DNA of 64,000 bases from Bosea vestrisii (lineage in GTDB: Bacteria; Pseudomonadota; Alphaproteobacteria; Rhizobiales; Beijerinckiaceae), in the NCBI RefSeq assembly GCF_030144325.1, contig NZ_CP126307.1, forward strand, positions 3,872,001-3,936,000, in the 5' to 3' direction. The translations under genes were made by a program, and so were the position numbers. Every line of letters starts with the position of its first letter. Within the stretch, counting starts at the first letter, position 1. This document shows, piece by piece, positions 1-9,836 of this stretch. Under the pieces are notes generated by a model. It made no database searches, had not been told where the DNA came from, and saw only the letters and a list, made by a program, of their open reading frames with translations.

Positions 1-785
<785 letters not shown>

Positions 786-789
<4 letters not shown>

Positions 790-1619
790 GCCGGACGCTG
801 CGCCCGGTCGTGCTGCTCTGCGCCCTGCCGGCGGCGTTCTTCGTCGCCTTCTTCCTGGCGCCGATGGTGGTCGTGCTGATTGCGAGCCTCACCACCCCGG
901 CCGGCCAGCCGACCTTCGCCCACTATCTGCGCATCCTCGCTGACAGCTATCACTGGGACGTCCTCTGGGTGACGTTCCGTATCGGCGCGCTGACCACGCT
1001 CATCTGCGTGCTGATCGGCTATCCGCTCGCCTGGTATCTCGTCCGCACCGTGCGCTGGCGGCCCTGGCGCCGGTTCTGTGTGATCCTTTTGGTCGTACCG
1101 CTCTTCACCAGCAACATCGTCCGTTCCTTTGGCTGGATGGTGCTGCTCGGCCGCAACGGCCTCGTCAATGACGGCCTGATCGGGCTCGGCCTCATCGAGC
1201 GGCCGATGCGCTTCCTCGGCACCGAGCTCGGCATCCTGGTCGGCCTTGTCTACATCCTGCTGCCCTTCATCGTGCTGGCCGTCGGCAATGCGCTCGCCAA
1301 GGTCGATCCGGCTCTGGAGCATGCGTCCGCCGATCTCGGTGCGACGCCGGCCGGCACCTTCCGCACGATCTTCTTCCCGCTCAGCCTGCCCGGGCTGATG
1401 GCCGGTGCCGTGATGGTCTTCATGCTGGCGGTCAGTGCCTATGTCACGCCGGCGCTGCTGAGCGGCGGGCGGATCACCGTCTTCTCGATGCTGATCTTCC
1501 AGCAATACAGTTCGGTCTTCGACTTCAACTATGGCGGTGCGCTCAGCATCACCATGCTGGTGCTGACGTTGGCGCTCGTCGCCATCGCCGGGCGCCTCAG
1601 TGAACCGGGGAGGGCCTGA
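786..1619 (+). CDS. ABC transporter permease, PotB/binding-protein-dependent type
   Basis: Inner-membrane permease of the same importer, 277 aa, close to the usual length of PotB-like proteins. Five to six hydrophobic helices are visible, starting with an N-terminal helix at about residues 8-30. The cytoplasmic EAA loop reads EHASADLGATPAGTFRTI, with the conserved Gly that contacts the ATPase. The start is a GTG inside the stop of the ATPase gene (GTGA overlap), indicating translational coupling. It pairs with the following permease to form a heterodimeric channel. Confidence 0.88.
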
Positions 1620-1620
1620 G

Positions 1621-2409
1621 ATGGTCGCGCTCATCCTCGTCAGGGTCGTCTCCTTTGCGGCGCTGGCCTATCTCGCCCTGCCGCTGGTCGTGCTCGTCGG
1701 GGCGTCGCTGACCACGACCAGCTTCCTCGCCTTCCCGCCGCAGGGGCTCACCCTCGCCTGGTACGGCAAGATGCTGGGCGATCCATCCTATGTCTCGGCC
1801 TTCACGACCAGCACCGTGCTCGCGATCGCCGCGACCATCGTCGCGATGCTGCTGGCGGTCCCCGCGGCCATCGCCATCGCCCGCTATCGCTTCACCGGCC
1901 GCCGCCTTCTCTCGGAGACTCTGATGTCGCCGCTGATCCTGCCGCATGTCGTGCTCGGCGCGGCGCTGCTGCAATATGGCAGCGCGATCGGCCTCGTGCG
2001 CAGCTTTCCGGCCCTGCTCGTCGGGCATGTCGTGATCATCATGCCCTTCGTCCTGCGCGCCGTGCTGCCGCAGCTGACCGATGAGCAGCGCAGCCTGGAG
2101 GACGCCTCCGCCGATCTCGGCGCCCGGCCTCTGACCACCTTCTTCCTGGTGACGCTGCCGCAGATCCGCAGCGGGCTCGTCAGCGGCGCGATCTTCGCCT
2201 TCATCGCCTCCTGGATCAATGTCGAGCTCAGCATCTTCAACACGACGGCCGAGCTGACCACGATCCCGGTCAAGCTGTTCAACTACGTCCAGTACACGAT
2301 CGACCCGACCATCGCCGCAGTGTCCGGCCTGACGATCATCGTCGCCGCCATCGTGATCGTCCTGCTCGACCTCACCATTGGCCTCGACGTGCTCTCCGAG
2401 CGCCGCTGA
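1621..2409 (+). CDS. ABC transporter permease, PotC type
   Basis: Second permease of the importer, 262 aa from the ATG at 1621. That start is preferred because a GGGGAGGG ribosome-binding site lies just upstream and the previous stop ends at 1619; the longer GTG reading from 1600 adds an unlikely leader. It has about six transmembrane segments and an EAA loop EDASADLGARPLTTF. No periplasmic binding protein is seen in the window; it presumably lies upstream of the truncated ATPase gene. The racemase-family gene follows after 40 nt and is probably cotranscribed. Confidence 0.88.
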   Translation: MVALILVRVVSFAALAYLALPLVVLVGASLTTTSFLAFPPQGLTLAWYGKMLGDPSYVSAFTTSTVLAIAATIVAMLLAVPAAIAIARYRFTGRRLLSETLMSPLILPHVVLGAALLQYGSAIGLVRSFPALLVGHVVIIMPFVLRAVLPQLTDEQRSLEDASADLGARPLTTFFLVTLPQIRSGLVSGAIFAFIASWINVELSIFNTTAELTTIPVKLFNYVQYTIDPTIAAVSGLTIIVAAIVIVLLDLTIGLDVLSERR

Positions 2410-2449
2410 CCCCGCTGATCCCTTTACCCTTCATCTCAAGGAGCCGCAT

Positions 2450-3463
2450 ATGCGCCAGCAGAATGTCTTCGATGTCGTTTATACCCACACCGAGGGCGAG
2501 CCCCTCTGCATCATCCATAGCGGGATTCCGTATCCGGCCGGATCGAGCATCCTGGAGAAGCGCCGCTTCCTCGAGGAGAACTATGACTGGCTGCGCTGCG
2601 CGCTGATGCGTGAGCCGCGCGGGCACAAGGACATGTTCGGCGTGTTCCTGACGCCGCCGTCGAGCCCGGATTACGATGCCGGCCTGATCTATATCGACGG
2701 CACGCAGTATTCCCATATGTGCGGCCACGGCACGATCGCTGTCGGCATGGCGATGGTCGCCCTCGGCCTCGTCCGGCGCGGCGCGAACGGCCGCACCGTC
2801 ATCCGCTTCGAGACCACCGCCGGTCTGGTCACGGCCGAGGTCGCCAATGACGGTCCGGATGTGCTCTGGACCCGCTTCGAGAACGTGCCGGCCTATGTCG
2901 CGGCGCAGGACGTGCCGTTCGATCTGCCGGGCGTCGGCTCGCTCAAGGCCGACATAGTCTGGGGCGGCAACTACTTTGGCATCATCGACCTGCGCGGCAC
3001 CTCACTCAAGATCTCGCCGGAGAACGGTTCGGAGCTCTCCCGCCTCGGCATCATCGCCCGCGAGCAGCTTCGCCAGAAGGTTGCGATTCAGCATCCGGCC
3101 TCGGCCCACATCAACAACTTCAACTTCGTCACCTTCTGGCATGAGCCGACGATCGAGAGCGCCTTCTATAAGAACGTCCACGTCTTTTCGGCCGGCCAGC
3201 TCGACCGCTCGCCCGGCGGCACCGGCACCAGTGCGATGATGGCGATGTACGAAGCGCGCGGTCTGATGAAGCTACAGCAGCCGATCCGCTCGGAAGGCCT
3301 GCTCGGCTCGGGAACCTTCGAGGGCTGCCTCATCGGCGAAACCAGCCTGAACGGCACGCGCGCGGTGCGCCCGACCGTGAAGGGCACCGCGGGCCTGCTC
3401 GGCACCGCGCGCTGGACGATCAACCGCGACGACCCAGTCGACGCCGGCTTCCTCGTCGCCTGA
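2450..3463 (+). CDS. Proline racemase / hydroxyproline epimerase family protein with atypical second active-site residue
   Basis: A 337 aa protein of the proline racemase fold, which catalyses racemisation, epimerisation or dehydration at the alpha carbon of proline or hydroxyprolines. The first catalytic cysteine is present in MCGHGTIAVG (Cys91), and the GGNYFGIID core is conserved. The second site normally reads DRSPCGTGTSA in racemases and 4-hydroxyproline epimerases, with Thr in place of Cys in trans-3-hydroxyproline dehydratases. Here it reads DRSPGGTGTSA, so residue 256 is Gly. The start at 2450 follows an AAGGAG site at 7 nt. The ABC importer upstream fits uptake and catabolism of an amino acid or imino acid. 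The exact reaction cannot be assigned. Confidence 0.85.
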   Translation: MRQQNVFDVVYTHTEGEPLCIIHSGIPYPAGSSILEKRRFLEENYDWLRCALMREPRGHKDMFGVFLTPPSSPDYDAGLIYIDGTQYSHMCGHGTIAVGMAMVALGLVRRGANGRTVIRFETTAGLVTAEVANDGPDVLWTRFENVPAYVAAQDVPFDLPGVGSLKADIVWGGNYFGIIDLRGTSLKISPENGSELSRLGIIAREQLRQKVAIQHPASAHINNFNFVTFWHEPTIESAFYKNVHVFSAGQLDRSPGGTGTSAMMAMYEARGLMKLQQPIRSEGLLGSGTFEGCLIGETSLNGTRAVRPTVKGTAGLLGTARWTINRDDPVDAGFLVA

Positions 3464-3473
3464 TCAAGCATTG

Positions 3474-3505
3474 CGCCGGGGCAGCCAAATCAGGCCGCCC
3501 CGGCG
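3474..3505. terminator. Strong GC hairpin between convergent genes
   Basis: A perfect 9-bp inverted repeat (3474-3482 CGCCGGGGC with 3497-3505 GCCCCGGCG) and a 14-nt loop lie 10 nt after the racemase stop and before the convergent XRE gene. There is no clear T tract, so it is a probable rather than certain terminator. Confidence 0.55.
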
Positions 3506-3541
3506 CCGCCGGCTTTGTCATTCTCAGAGCGCGGTGACAGG

Positions 3542-3945
3542 TTATTGAACGGGGTTTTTCTTTCTGAAAGCCTCCGCCACGCGCGCAAGAGCCTTGAGGT
3601 CTTCCAAGTCCTCGATCTTCTCGACGGCAGAGTTCAGCTGTCGGCGTAGCGCAATGGCCGGCAAAGCCCCGTAACGCTCCTGCTCCGCATCGGCAAATTT
3701 GATGATGCGATCATTGGCGCAATGGTATCCAGAAGATATCCGGGCTGAACTTGGAGAGCTCTCGCGATATTAATCGGGCGCTCGAGTTTGACGCGATTGG
3801 TTCCGTCTTCATATTTTCCGATCTGCTGCTGGGAAACGCCTGCCACCCTTCCGATATCGGTTTGATTGAGGCCCATCTCGTCACGGCGCTCCTTAATGCG
3901 CCGCCCGATCTCGCTGTGGATTGCTCCAATCGGTTTCTTATCCAT
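3542..3945 (-). pseudogene. XRE-family helix-turn-helix regulator, frameshifted
   Basis: A small cytoplasmic DNA-binding regulator, about 134 aa when the frame is repaired. The N-terminal half holds an XRE HTH (IGRRIKERRDEMGLNQTDIG, then VSQQQIGKYEDGTNRV). After GYLLDTIA the annotated frame runs into unrelated sequence. The -1 frame instead continues sensibly as ANDRIIKFADAEQERYGALP and later LEDLKALARVAEAFRKKN, stopping at 3542-3544. The break lies at about 3715-3720 and fits one lost base. The start at 3945 (MDKKP) is preferred over 3954 because the AGGA motif is spaced correctly only for it. Target genes are unknown. Confidence 0.8.
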
Positions 3946-4248
3946 GCGAGGCATCCTGTTACGCGCAAAAAGTGTGCGGCTTGGCCGACAGCGTCAAGTC
4001 GAAAGCTCGGCCAGACTAATCGCGCGGCGATGGCAAGGACTTCAGAATCTAGATCCGGGCGAGCATTTGGGACGTGCTGCGCCGAGCTTTTGAAGGAGCT
4101 GAGCGTCCTAAGGCAGCAGGGCGCGGGTATGGATTGCCGCTTCCTTGCGGAGCCGGCCGACGAAGGCCTGTCGAAGGGAGCGTGAGGCCGCTTCGGAGTA
4201 TTTTGGTTCGCTCCGGAATAATCGCGTCCGCGCGACGTTTCCGTTGAC
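3946..4248. other. Intergenic region between XRE gene and DASS carrier
   Basis: About 300 bp between two divergently oriented genes. It must contain both promoters. I see no convincing gene, strong hairpin or recognisable operator. Local AT content rises near 4195-4225 just before the carrier gene, which is a plausible promoter position. Confidence 0.4.
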
Positions 4249-5711
4249 ATGACGATGCTCTCTTCCTCTTCGCCCGCCGACCTCGCGATGGCCGGCGGTC
4301 TTCGTTCCAATCCTTGGCTCCTGGCCCGGGCAGCGCTCCGGCTGGGCCTGCCGATCCTGATCGCCATCGGCCTGGCCGCCGCCATCTGGTTCGGTCTGCC
4401 GCTCGATGTCCGGGCGAGACTGGCCTTGACCGTCTTCGCCCTCGCCATCGTCGGCTGGTGTCTGACCTCCATCGACGACACGCTGATCGCCCTGGCGGCC
4501 GCCGCTGCTCTGGTGCTGTGCGGGTTGACGCATGCCCGCAATCTGCATGCGGCGCTCGGCAACGAGCTCACCTGGCTACTGATCGGCGCCTTCATCATCG
4601 CGGCGGTGCTGCGCGCCTCGGGCCTTACCGAGCGCCTGGCTTCGGTGGTGCTGAGCCGCGCACGGACCGTGCGCACGCTGTTCCTCGCCACGACCGGCGT
4701 GATCGTCGCGACCGCGCTCTTCGTGCCCTCGACCTCGGGGCGCGCAGCGCTGCTCCTGCCGGTCTATCTCGCTCTGGCCGCAGCCATAGACGACAACCGC
4801 GTCAGACGGGCGCTCGCGCTGCTGTTCCCGACCGTGATCCTGCTCTCGGCGGGGGGACGCTGATCGGCGCCGGTGCTCATCTGATCGCGATCGAGATGAT
4901 CCAGCGCAGTGGCGGCCCCGGCCATGGCTATCTCGGCTGGCTGCTGCTCGGGATGCCGCTCGCCATCCTGGCGAGCTTCGGAGCCGCTTTCGTCATCCTG
5001 TTCGCCTTCCTCAGCCCGGTGGAGCGTGCACAGGTCATCAGGTTGCCGGCTGCTACGGCAGAGCCGCTTTCAGGGCAGCAGCGCTATGTGGGAGCGCTCG
5101 TGGGGCTCGTCGTCGCCGGCTGGTGCACGCAGCCGCTGCACGGCGTCGACGCGGCCCTGGTGACGCTGTGCGGCGCGATCGGGCTGACCCTGAAGCCCTT
5201 TGCACCGATCTCGATGAAGCAGGCGGTGAAATCCGTCGAGTGGCAGCTCATCCTCTTCCTCGCCGCGACCACGCTGATGGGGCAGGCGCTGATCGAGACC
5301 TGCGCGGCGAGCGGCCTGCTGCAGCCTTGGCTCGCCGCACGGCCGCCGGATGCCCTGGCGCATCCTGCGACGGTCGCCGCGTTGGTGACCGCCGTCGCCC
5401 TGCTGTCGCACCTTCTGATCACCTCGCGCAGCGCCCGGGCCACGGTGCTGATCCCGTTGCTGGCTCCGCCCTTGGCCGCGCTGGGCTATGATTTCGGCGC
5501 CATCGCCATCCTGATCGTGATGGGGACCGGCTTTTGCCAGAGCCTGCCGGTCAGCGCCAAGCCCGTCGCGCTCTATGCCGATCTCGAGCACGAGACCTAT
5601 CGGCCTCGTGACCTCATACGGCTGTCGCTGCTGTTGCTGCCGATGATGGGGGCGCTGCTGCTGGTCTTCTCGCTCTGGATCTGGCCGCTGGCCGGTCTTT
5701 CGCTGCGCTGA
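4249..5711 (+). pseudogene. SLC13/DASS-family dicarboxylate or sulfate carrier, frameshifted
   Basis: A polytopic inner-membrane anion:sodium symporter split over two frames. The first frame (4249-4863) carries about five helices and the first signature region (STSGRAALLLPVYLAL) and ends at LLSAGGR. The second frame resumes as TLIGAGAHLIAIE and continues to 5711, with further helices, a second SRSARATVLIPLL signature and GFCQSLPVSAKPVALY. Adding one G to the six-G run at 4851-4856 restores a single reading frame of about 487 codons including AGGTLIGAG. Glycerate kinase follows 105 nt downstream, which suggests uptake of a hydroxy-acid or dicarboxylate. If the indel is a sequencing error the gene is intact. 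Confidence 0.85.
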
Positions 5712-5816
5712 TCGCGCTCCTAAAAAAATTTGAGCCGGCAACGGAATAAGCCGCCCAGGCCCTCGTTTTCAGCTGCAGAGGCGTTTGACGGCCTCGGGAT
5801 TTCGAGAGGATTTGCA

Positions 5817-6992
5817 ATGACCCTCAACATTCTGATCGCCCCCTCCGGCTTCAAGGAATGCCTAGACGCCAGCGACGTCGCTCGGGCCATTGCCGCCGGG
5901 GTCAAGACGGCGATGCCGCAGGCCAGGACGATGCTTGCGCCGCTGGTCGATGGCGGCGAGGGCTTCACCCGGGCGCTCTGCGCCGTGACTGGCGGCTTCC
6001 TGCACGAGCGCATCGTGACGGGCCCGGTCGGCGAGCCCGTTATAGCGCATTTCGGCTTCCTCGGAGGAGCTGGACTGAAGACCGCGGTGATCGAGATGGC
6101 GGCTGCGGCCGGCCTGGCGCTGGTTCCGCGCGACCGCCGCAATCCGACGCTGACGACGAGCTATGGCGTCGGCGAGCTGATCGTAGCCGCGCTCGATGCC
6201 GGGGCGGAGCGCGTCCTGCTCGGTTGCGGCGACAGCGGCATCAATGATGGTGGCGCCGGTATGGCCGAAGCTCTGGGTATCCGCCTGCTCGACGCCGAAG
6301 GCGCGTCGATTGGCAGGGGTGGCGCAGCGCTCGGCAGGCTTGCCCGTATCGACCTGTCACGGCGCGACCCGCGCCTCGATACCATCAGGATCGACGCCGC
6401 GGTCAACTGGCACAATGTGCTGCTCGGCCCGCGGGGCGTGGCCCGGGTCTTTGCCCCACAGAAGGGCGCCAGCCCCGAGCAGATCGAGATTCTGGAAGCA
6501 GCGCTCGTGATCTATGCCGGCAGGCTGCAAGAGGCGACCGGCTTGGACGTTTCGACCGCTCACGGCTGCGGCGCCTCCGGTGGGCTCGGTGCCGGGTTGT
6601 ACGCGCTGTTGGGCGCAACGCTCCACCCGCGCTATGACATCGTCATGCGCTATCTTTCCTTCGATACCATGCTGCGCCGCGCCGATCTGGTCATCACCGC
6701 CGAGGGCTGTCTCGACGAACAGACGCCGTTCGGCAAGATCCCCGCCGAGGTGGCGCGCCAGGCGCGGGCTCGCGGTATCCCGGTGATCGCACTGGCCGGC
6801 ACGATCGGGCGCGGCAAGGTGCGGATCAATTTCGAGCACGGAATCGATGCGTTCGCCAGCATCCTCAAGCGACCCTGCACGCTGGAGGAGGCGATCGCGG
6901 AATCGGAGAAGCTGCTGCGCCGCGCCGCCGAGGACGCGATCCGGATGATCGGCGTCGGCATCCGGCTTCGGCGCGAGAAGGTGGCGGCATGA
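5817..6992 (+). CDS. Glycerate kinase (GarK/GlxK-type)
   Basis: Cytoplasmic enzyme that phosphorylates D-glycerate with ATP, feeding it into lower glycolysis or the serine and glyoxylate routes. It is 391 aa, the usual length of the type I glycerate kinase family. Family hallmarks are the N-terminal LIAPSGFKECLDASDVA, the LVDGGEGFTRAL motif near residue 43, GCGDSGINDGGAGM, GASGGLGAGL and the late VITAEGCLDEQTPFGKIPAEVA. The ATG at 5817 has a GAGAGGA site 6 nt upstream; the longer reading from 5730 lacks support. Together with the carrier upstream it suggests catabolism of glycerate or a precursor such as tartrate. Confidence 0.92.
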   Translation: MTLNILIAPSGFKECLDASDVARAIAAGVKTAMPQARTMLAPLVDGGEGFTRALCAVTGGFLHERIVTGPVGEPVIAHFGFLGGAGLKTAVIEMAAAAGLALVPRDRRNPTLTTSYGVGELIVAALDAGAERVLLGCGDSGINDGGAGMAEALGIRLLDAEGASIGRGGAALGRLARIDLSRRDPRLDTIRIDAAVNWHNVLLGPRGVARVFAPQKGASPEQIEILEAALVIYAGRLQEATGLDVSTAHGCGASGGLGAGLYALLGATLHPRYDIVMRYLSFDTMLRRADLVITAEGCLDEQTPFGKIPAEVARQARARGIPVIALAGTIGRGKVRINFEHGIDAFASILKRPCTLEEAIAESEKLLRRAAEDAIRMIGVGIRLRREKVAA

Positions 6993-8350
6993 ACCGCGCC
7001 CGCCTTCGCTTCGCCCTGCGAGCCTCGCTGCTCGGCCTCGCGCTCGCCAGCGCGCCCTTCATCGGGCTGCCGGATGGCGCGGGCCGCATCCTGCCCGCGC
7101 TGGCGGATGACAGCGATGGCGACGACGGCGGTGATGGTGGCGGCGGAGGCAGTGGTGGAGGCGGCGGTCCCGGAGGTGGCGGTGGCAGCACGAGCCGCTT
7201 CCGCACTGGCGGGGAGCAGAGGATCAACCCGGGGCGCCTGCTGCGCTTCTTCGGCATCGAGGCGAGCCAGCCCCGCCGCACGCAGCGCAGCGCGCCACGT
7301 CCAGCAGCGGTCGCCGTGTCACGCGAGATCGTCGCCGCCGGGCTGACGCAGGCCGAGCTCGACATCCTGAGCGGCGAGGGCTTCCGCGTCGTCGCGCAGC
7401 GCAGTCTCGGCCTCTTCGCCAACCTGACCGTGAGGCTGCGGGCGCCCGCGCGGCTCTCGATGCAGCGCGCCGTCGAGCGGATTCGCGCGCTCGCTCCGTC
7501 GGCGCTAGTCGACCTCAACCATCTCTATCGCGGCGCCGCCAGGCCTTGCTCCGACGACCAGTGCTTCTCGCTGGTGGCGCAGGATGCGCGGATCGAGGGC
7601 ACCTGCTCGGCGAGCGGCACCATCGGCATGGTCGATACCGGCGTCGATACCGATCACCCCGCGCTCTCCGGCAGGCCGGTTGAGACCGAGACGATCCGCG
7701 GTCCGGGCCATCGCGCTGCCCTGAAGCAGCACGGCACCGATGTCGCCATCCTGCTCACACGCGGTGCCGAGGCTGGTAGCCAGGCGCGGATCGTTGCGGT
7801 CGACGCGTTTCATCGGCGCGGCGGCGGCGACAATGCCGATAGCTTCGACCTCGTCGGCGCGCTCGACCTGCTGGCGCAGCGCAATGTCCGCATCGCCAAT
7901 CTGAGCCTCGCCGGGCCGGCCAACGCGCTGGTCGAGCGGATCGGTCAGGCGATGCATGAGCGCGGCACCGTTCTCGTGGCGGCGGCCGGCAATGACGGAC
8001 CGGGCGCCGAAGCGCGCTATCCGGCCGCCTATCCCTGGGCGGTCGCGGTGACCGCGATCGACCGCGACGAGCGCATCTACGCACGTGCCAATCGCGGCAG
8101 CCACATTGCGTTCGCCGCACCGGGTGTCCGCATCCAGATGGTCGACAAGGCGATGCGCCCAGCCGCGCCGCGCTCGGGCACGTCCTATGCGGCGCCGCTC
8201 GTCACGCTCGCCTTTGCACAGCGGATGGCGCGCGACGGCACAGCCAAGCCGTCCACCTTGCTCGCCGCTCTGTCGGTGGCGGCGCGGGATCTCGGCGAGC
8301 CCGGGCACGATCCGGTCTTCGGCTGGGGCCGCCTCTCCTGCAGCCCGTGA
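6989..8350 (+). CDS. Secreted S8 (subtilisin-family) serine peptidase
   Basis: A 453 aa exported peptidase. An N-terminal signal segment (about residues 8-38, ending ALAD) is followed by an acidic Gly-rich linker (residues 41-68). A propeptide-like region and the S8 domain follow. The catalytic triad is visible as Asp216 (GMVDTGVDTDH), His248 (KQHGTDVA) and Ser399 (SGTSYAAP), with the oxyanion Asn335 (AAAGNDGPG). Its ATG overlaps the glycerate kinase stop by 4 nt. An ECF sigma factor and anti-sigma factor follow immediately, an arrangement that suggests the protease is part of that envelope-stress module or its output. The substrate is unknown. Confidence 0.9.
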   Translation: MNRARLRFALRASLLGLALASAPFIGLPDGAGRILPALADDSDGDDGGDGGGGGSGGGGGPGGGGGSTSRFRTGGEQRINPGRLLRFFGIEASQPRRTQRSAPRPAAVAVSREIVAAGLTQAELDILSGEGFRVVAQRSLGLFANLTVRLRAPARLSMQRAVERIRALAPSALVDLNHLYRGAARPCSDDQCFSLVAQDARIEGTCSASGTIGMVDTGVDTDHPALSGRPVETETIRGPGHRAALKQHGTDVAILLTRGAEAGSQARIVAVDAFHRRGGGDNADSFDLVGALDLLAQRNVRIANLSLAGPANALVERIGQAMHERGTVLVAAAGNDGPGAEARYPAAYPWAVAVTAIDRDERIYARANRGSHIAFAAPGVRIQMVDKAMRPAAPRSGTSYAAPLVTLAFAQRMARDGTAKPSTLLAALSVAARDLGEPGHDPVFGWGRLSCSP

Positions 8351-8368
8351 CGGAAGCGGGCCAGGACA

Positions 8369-8920
8369 ATGCACGAGACCGGCATCGATCAGCAGGGATA
8401 TGCAGTATCTTCGCAGGGAGCGGCGCAGTCGCCCTTTGCGACCGAGCTGATTTCGCTGCTGCCGCGCCTGCGGCGCTACGCGATGACGCTGACGCGCTCG
8501 CCCAGCGAGGCGGAGGATCTGGCGCAGGCCGCCTGCGAGCGGGCACTGCGCGCGCAGGCGCAATGGCAGGAGGGCACGCGGCTCGACGCCTGGCTCTTCA
8601 GCATCGCCCGCAATCTCTGGATCGACCAGTTGCGCAAGCGGCGGCGGGAGGGCGCCAGCGAGACGCTGGACCTGCACCCGGGATTGCAGGGCGAGGATGG
8701 CAGGCAGGTTACCGAAACGGCCCTGACGGCCGGTTCGGTCCAGCAGGCGCTCGCGGAGATGCCACCCGAGCAGCGTGATCTGCTGCTGCTCGTCTGCGTC
8801 GACGGCCTGAGCTACCGCGATGCCTCCGATCGGCTCTCGATCCCGATCGGGACTGTGATGAGCCGCTTGTCGCGCGCACGCCTTGGCCTGGCCAAAAGAC
8901 TTGGAATGGAGCCGACATGA
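8369..8920 (+). CDS. ECF-type RNA polymerase sigma factor
   Basis: A 183 aa sigma-70 family factor of the extracytoplasmic-function class. Region 2 spans about residues 28-92 (AEDLAQAACERALRAQ, then LDAWLFSIARNLWIDQLRKR). Region 4 spans about residues 128-178 (MPPEQRDLLLLVCVDGLSYR, then IPIGTVMSRLSRAR, the HTH). There is no region 1 or 3. The ATG at 8369 follows CAGGAC. The stop overlaps the anti-sigma start by 4 nt (ATGA), so sigma and anti-sigma are translationally coupled. It should direct transcription of this operon and an unknown regulon. Confidence 0.92.
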   Translation: MHETGIDQQGYAVSSQGAAQSPFATELISLLPRLRRYAMTLTRSPSEAEDLAQAACERALRAQAQWQEGTRLDAWLFSIARNLWIDQLRKRRREGASETLDLHPGLQGEDGRQVTETALTAGSVQQALAEMPPEQRDLLLLVCVDGLSYRDASDRLSIPIGTVMSRLSRARLGLAKRLGMEPT

Positions 8921-9668
8921 CGAACCTCGCTGTGACCGACGAGGAACTGGTCGCATTGGCGGATGGGGAGCTTGCTCCGGATGCGGCCGAGCGCCTGCAT
9001 GCGCGCATCGTCGCCGACCCCGATCTCGCCGAGCGCTTCGCTATCCTGGCTGAAACCCGCTTCCTGCTGGAGGGGGAGGGGATGGAAGCGCAGGTGGCGC
9101 CAGATTATCTCGCCGCGGCCATCGCTGCGGTGGGCAGCCGGCCGGCCGCCCCGCACCTCTCGGTGATCGCAGGAGGAAAACCTGCGGTTCCCGAGGCGCC
9201 TTCGGCACGTCGCTGGCCGCGCCTGGCCTTGCCGCTTGCCGCCAGCTTCCTGATTATGGCTGGGGGCTCGCAGGCTATCTCGCGGGCAGCACTGGGCGCT
9301 CCGATGCCGGCATAGCGCTGGCCGGTTTCTCCCGCGGCGGCATCGATGCGGCCTTGTCGCGGGCGGCCAGCGGCGGAGAAGTCAGCCTGCCGGACGGCAA
9401 GCTGCGCGTGGTCGCCTCCTACAAGCTTGGCGACGGGCGGCTTTGCCGGGAGTACACGCTGACGCGCGCTGCCGAACCAGGCTGGGACGCGGTCGATTGC
9501 CGCGACGGCGGCAATTGGCGCACGGAATTCCTCGCCGCCAAGGCGCCGCCGACGACCGGCTACACGCCGGCGAGCGGCGATGCGAGCGCCGATGCGTTTC
9601 TCAGCCAACGCGGCGCCGAGCCCTTGTCTCCCGAGGAGGAGGGCAAGCTGCTCGGGACCGGCAAATAG
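8917..9668 (+). pseudogene. Membrane anti-sigma factor, frameshifted
   Basis: The partner of the upstream ECF sigma factor. The first frame (8917-9315) has a cytoplasmic sigma-binding-like N-terminus (VTDEELVALADGELAPDAAE and RIVADPDLAERFA) and begins a transmembrane helix LPLAASFLIMAGG near residue 107. It then leaves the frame and stops at 9315. The -1 frame continues the helix as LAGYLAGSTGRSDAGIAL and runs to 9668 through a periplasmic domain (LPDGKLRVVASYKLGDGRLC). One extra G in the five-G run at 9262-9266 joins both parts into about 250 residues. Loss of the periplasmic part would probably alter signalling if the lesion is real. Confidence 0.8.
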
Positions 9669-9772
9669 TCGGCTGCCGACGACCGGCGCCTTGATCGGAC
9701 ACGAAAGCTTCGTTTCATCGCCTAGTGCGGCGAGGAGACGATTGCTCCTGGCCGGGTGCTGAATTATGGAAA

Positions 9773-9835
9773 CCTTGCCTCCGGCCGGCCGGCTAGTCTC
9801 GCGCCTGCGGCGCGTCTGCCGTAGCGGAGGCAAGG
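9773..9835. repeat. Palindromic intergenic element
   Basis: Perfect 11-bp inverted arms, CCTTGCCTCCG (9773-9783) and CGGAGGCAAGG (9825-9835), enclose 41 bp that are themselves GC-rich and partly self-complementary. It abuts the SCO1 fragment at 9837, as expected if a palindromic element marks a deletion junction. No second copy was noticed in the window. Confidence 0.6.
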
Positions 9836-9836
9836 G

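Noticed and set aside
3751..4185. A 144-codon plus-strand open frame with ordinary-looking composition opposite the XRE gene
   Set aside because: The opposite strand carries a recognisable HTH regulator, including its downstream frame. This reading has no start signal or domain.
7112..7190. Gly-rich GGN repeats that look like a tandem DNA repeat
   Set aside because: They encode the flexible linker of the S8 protease in frame, with irregular codons, so no separate repeat element is needed.
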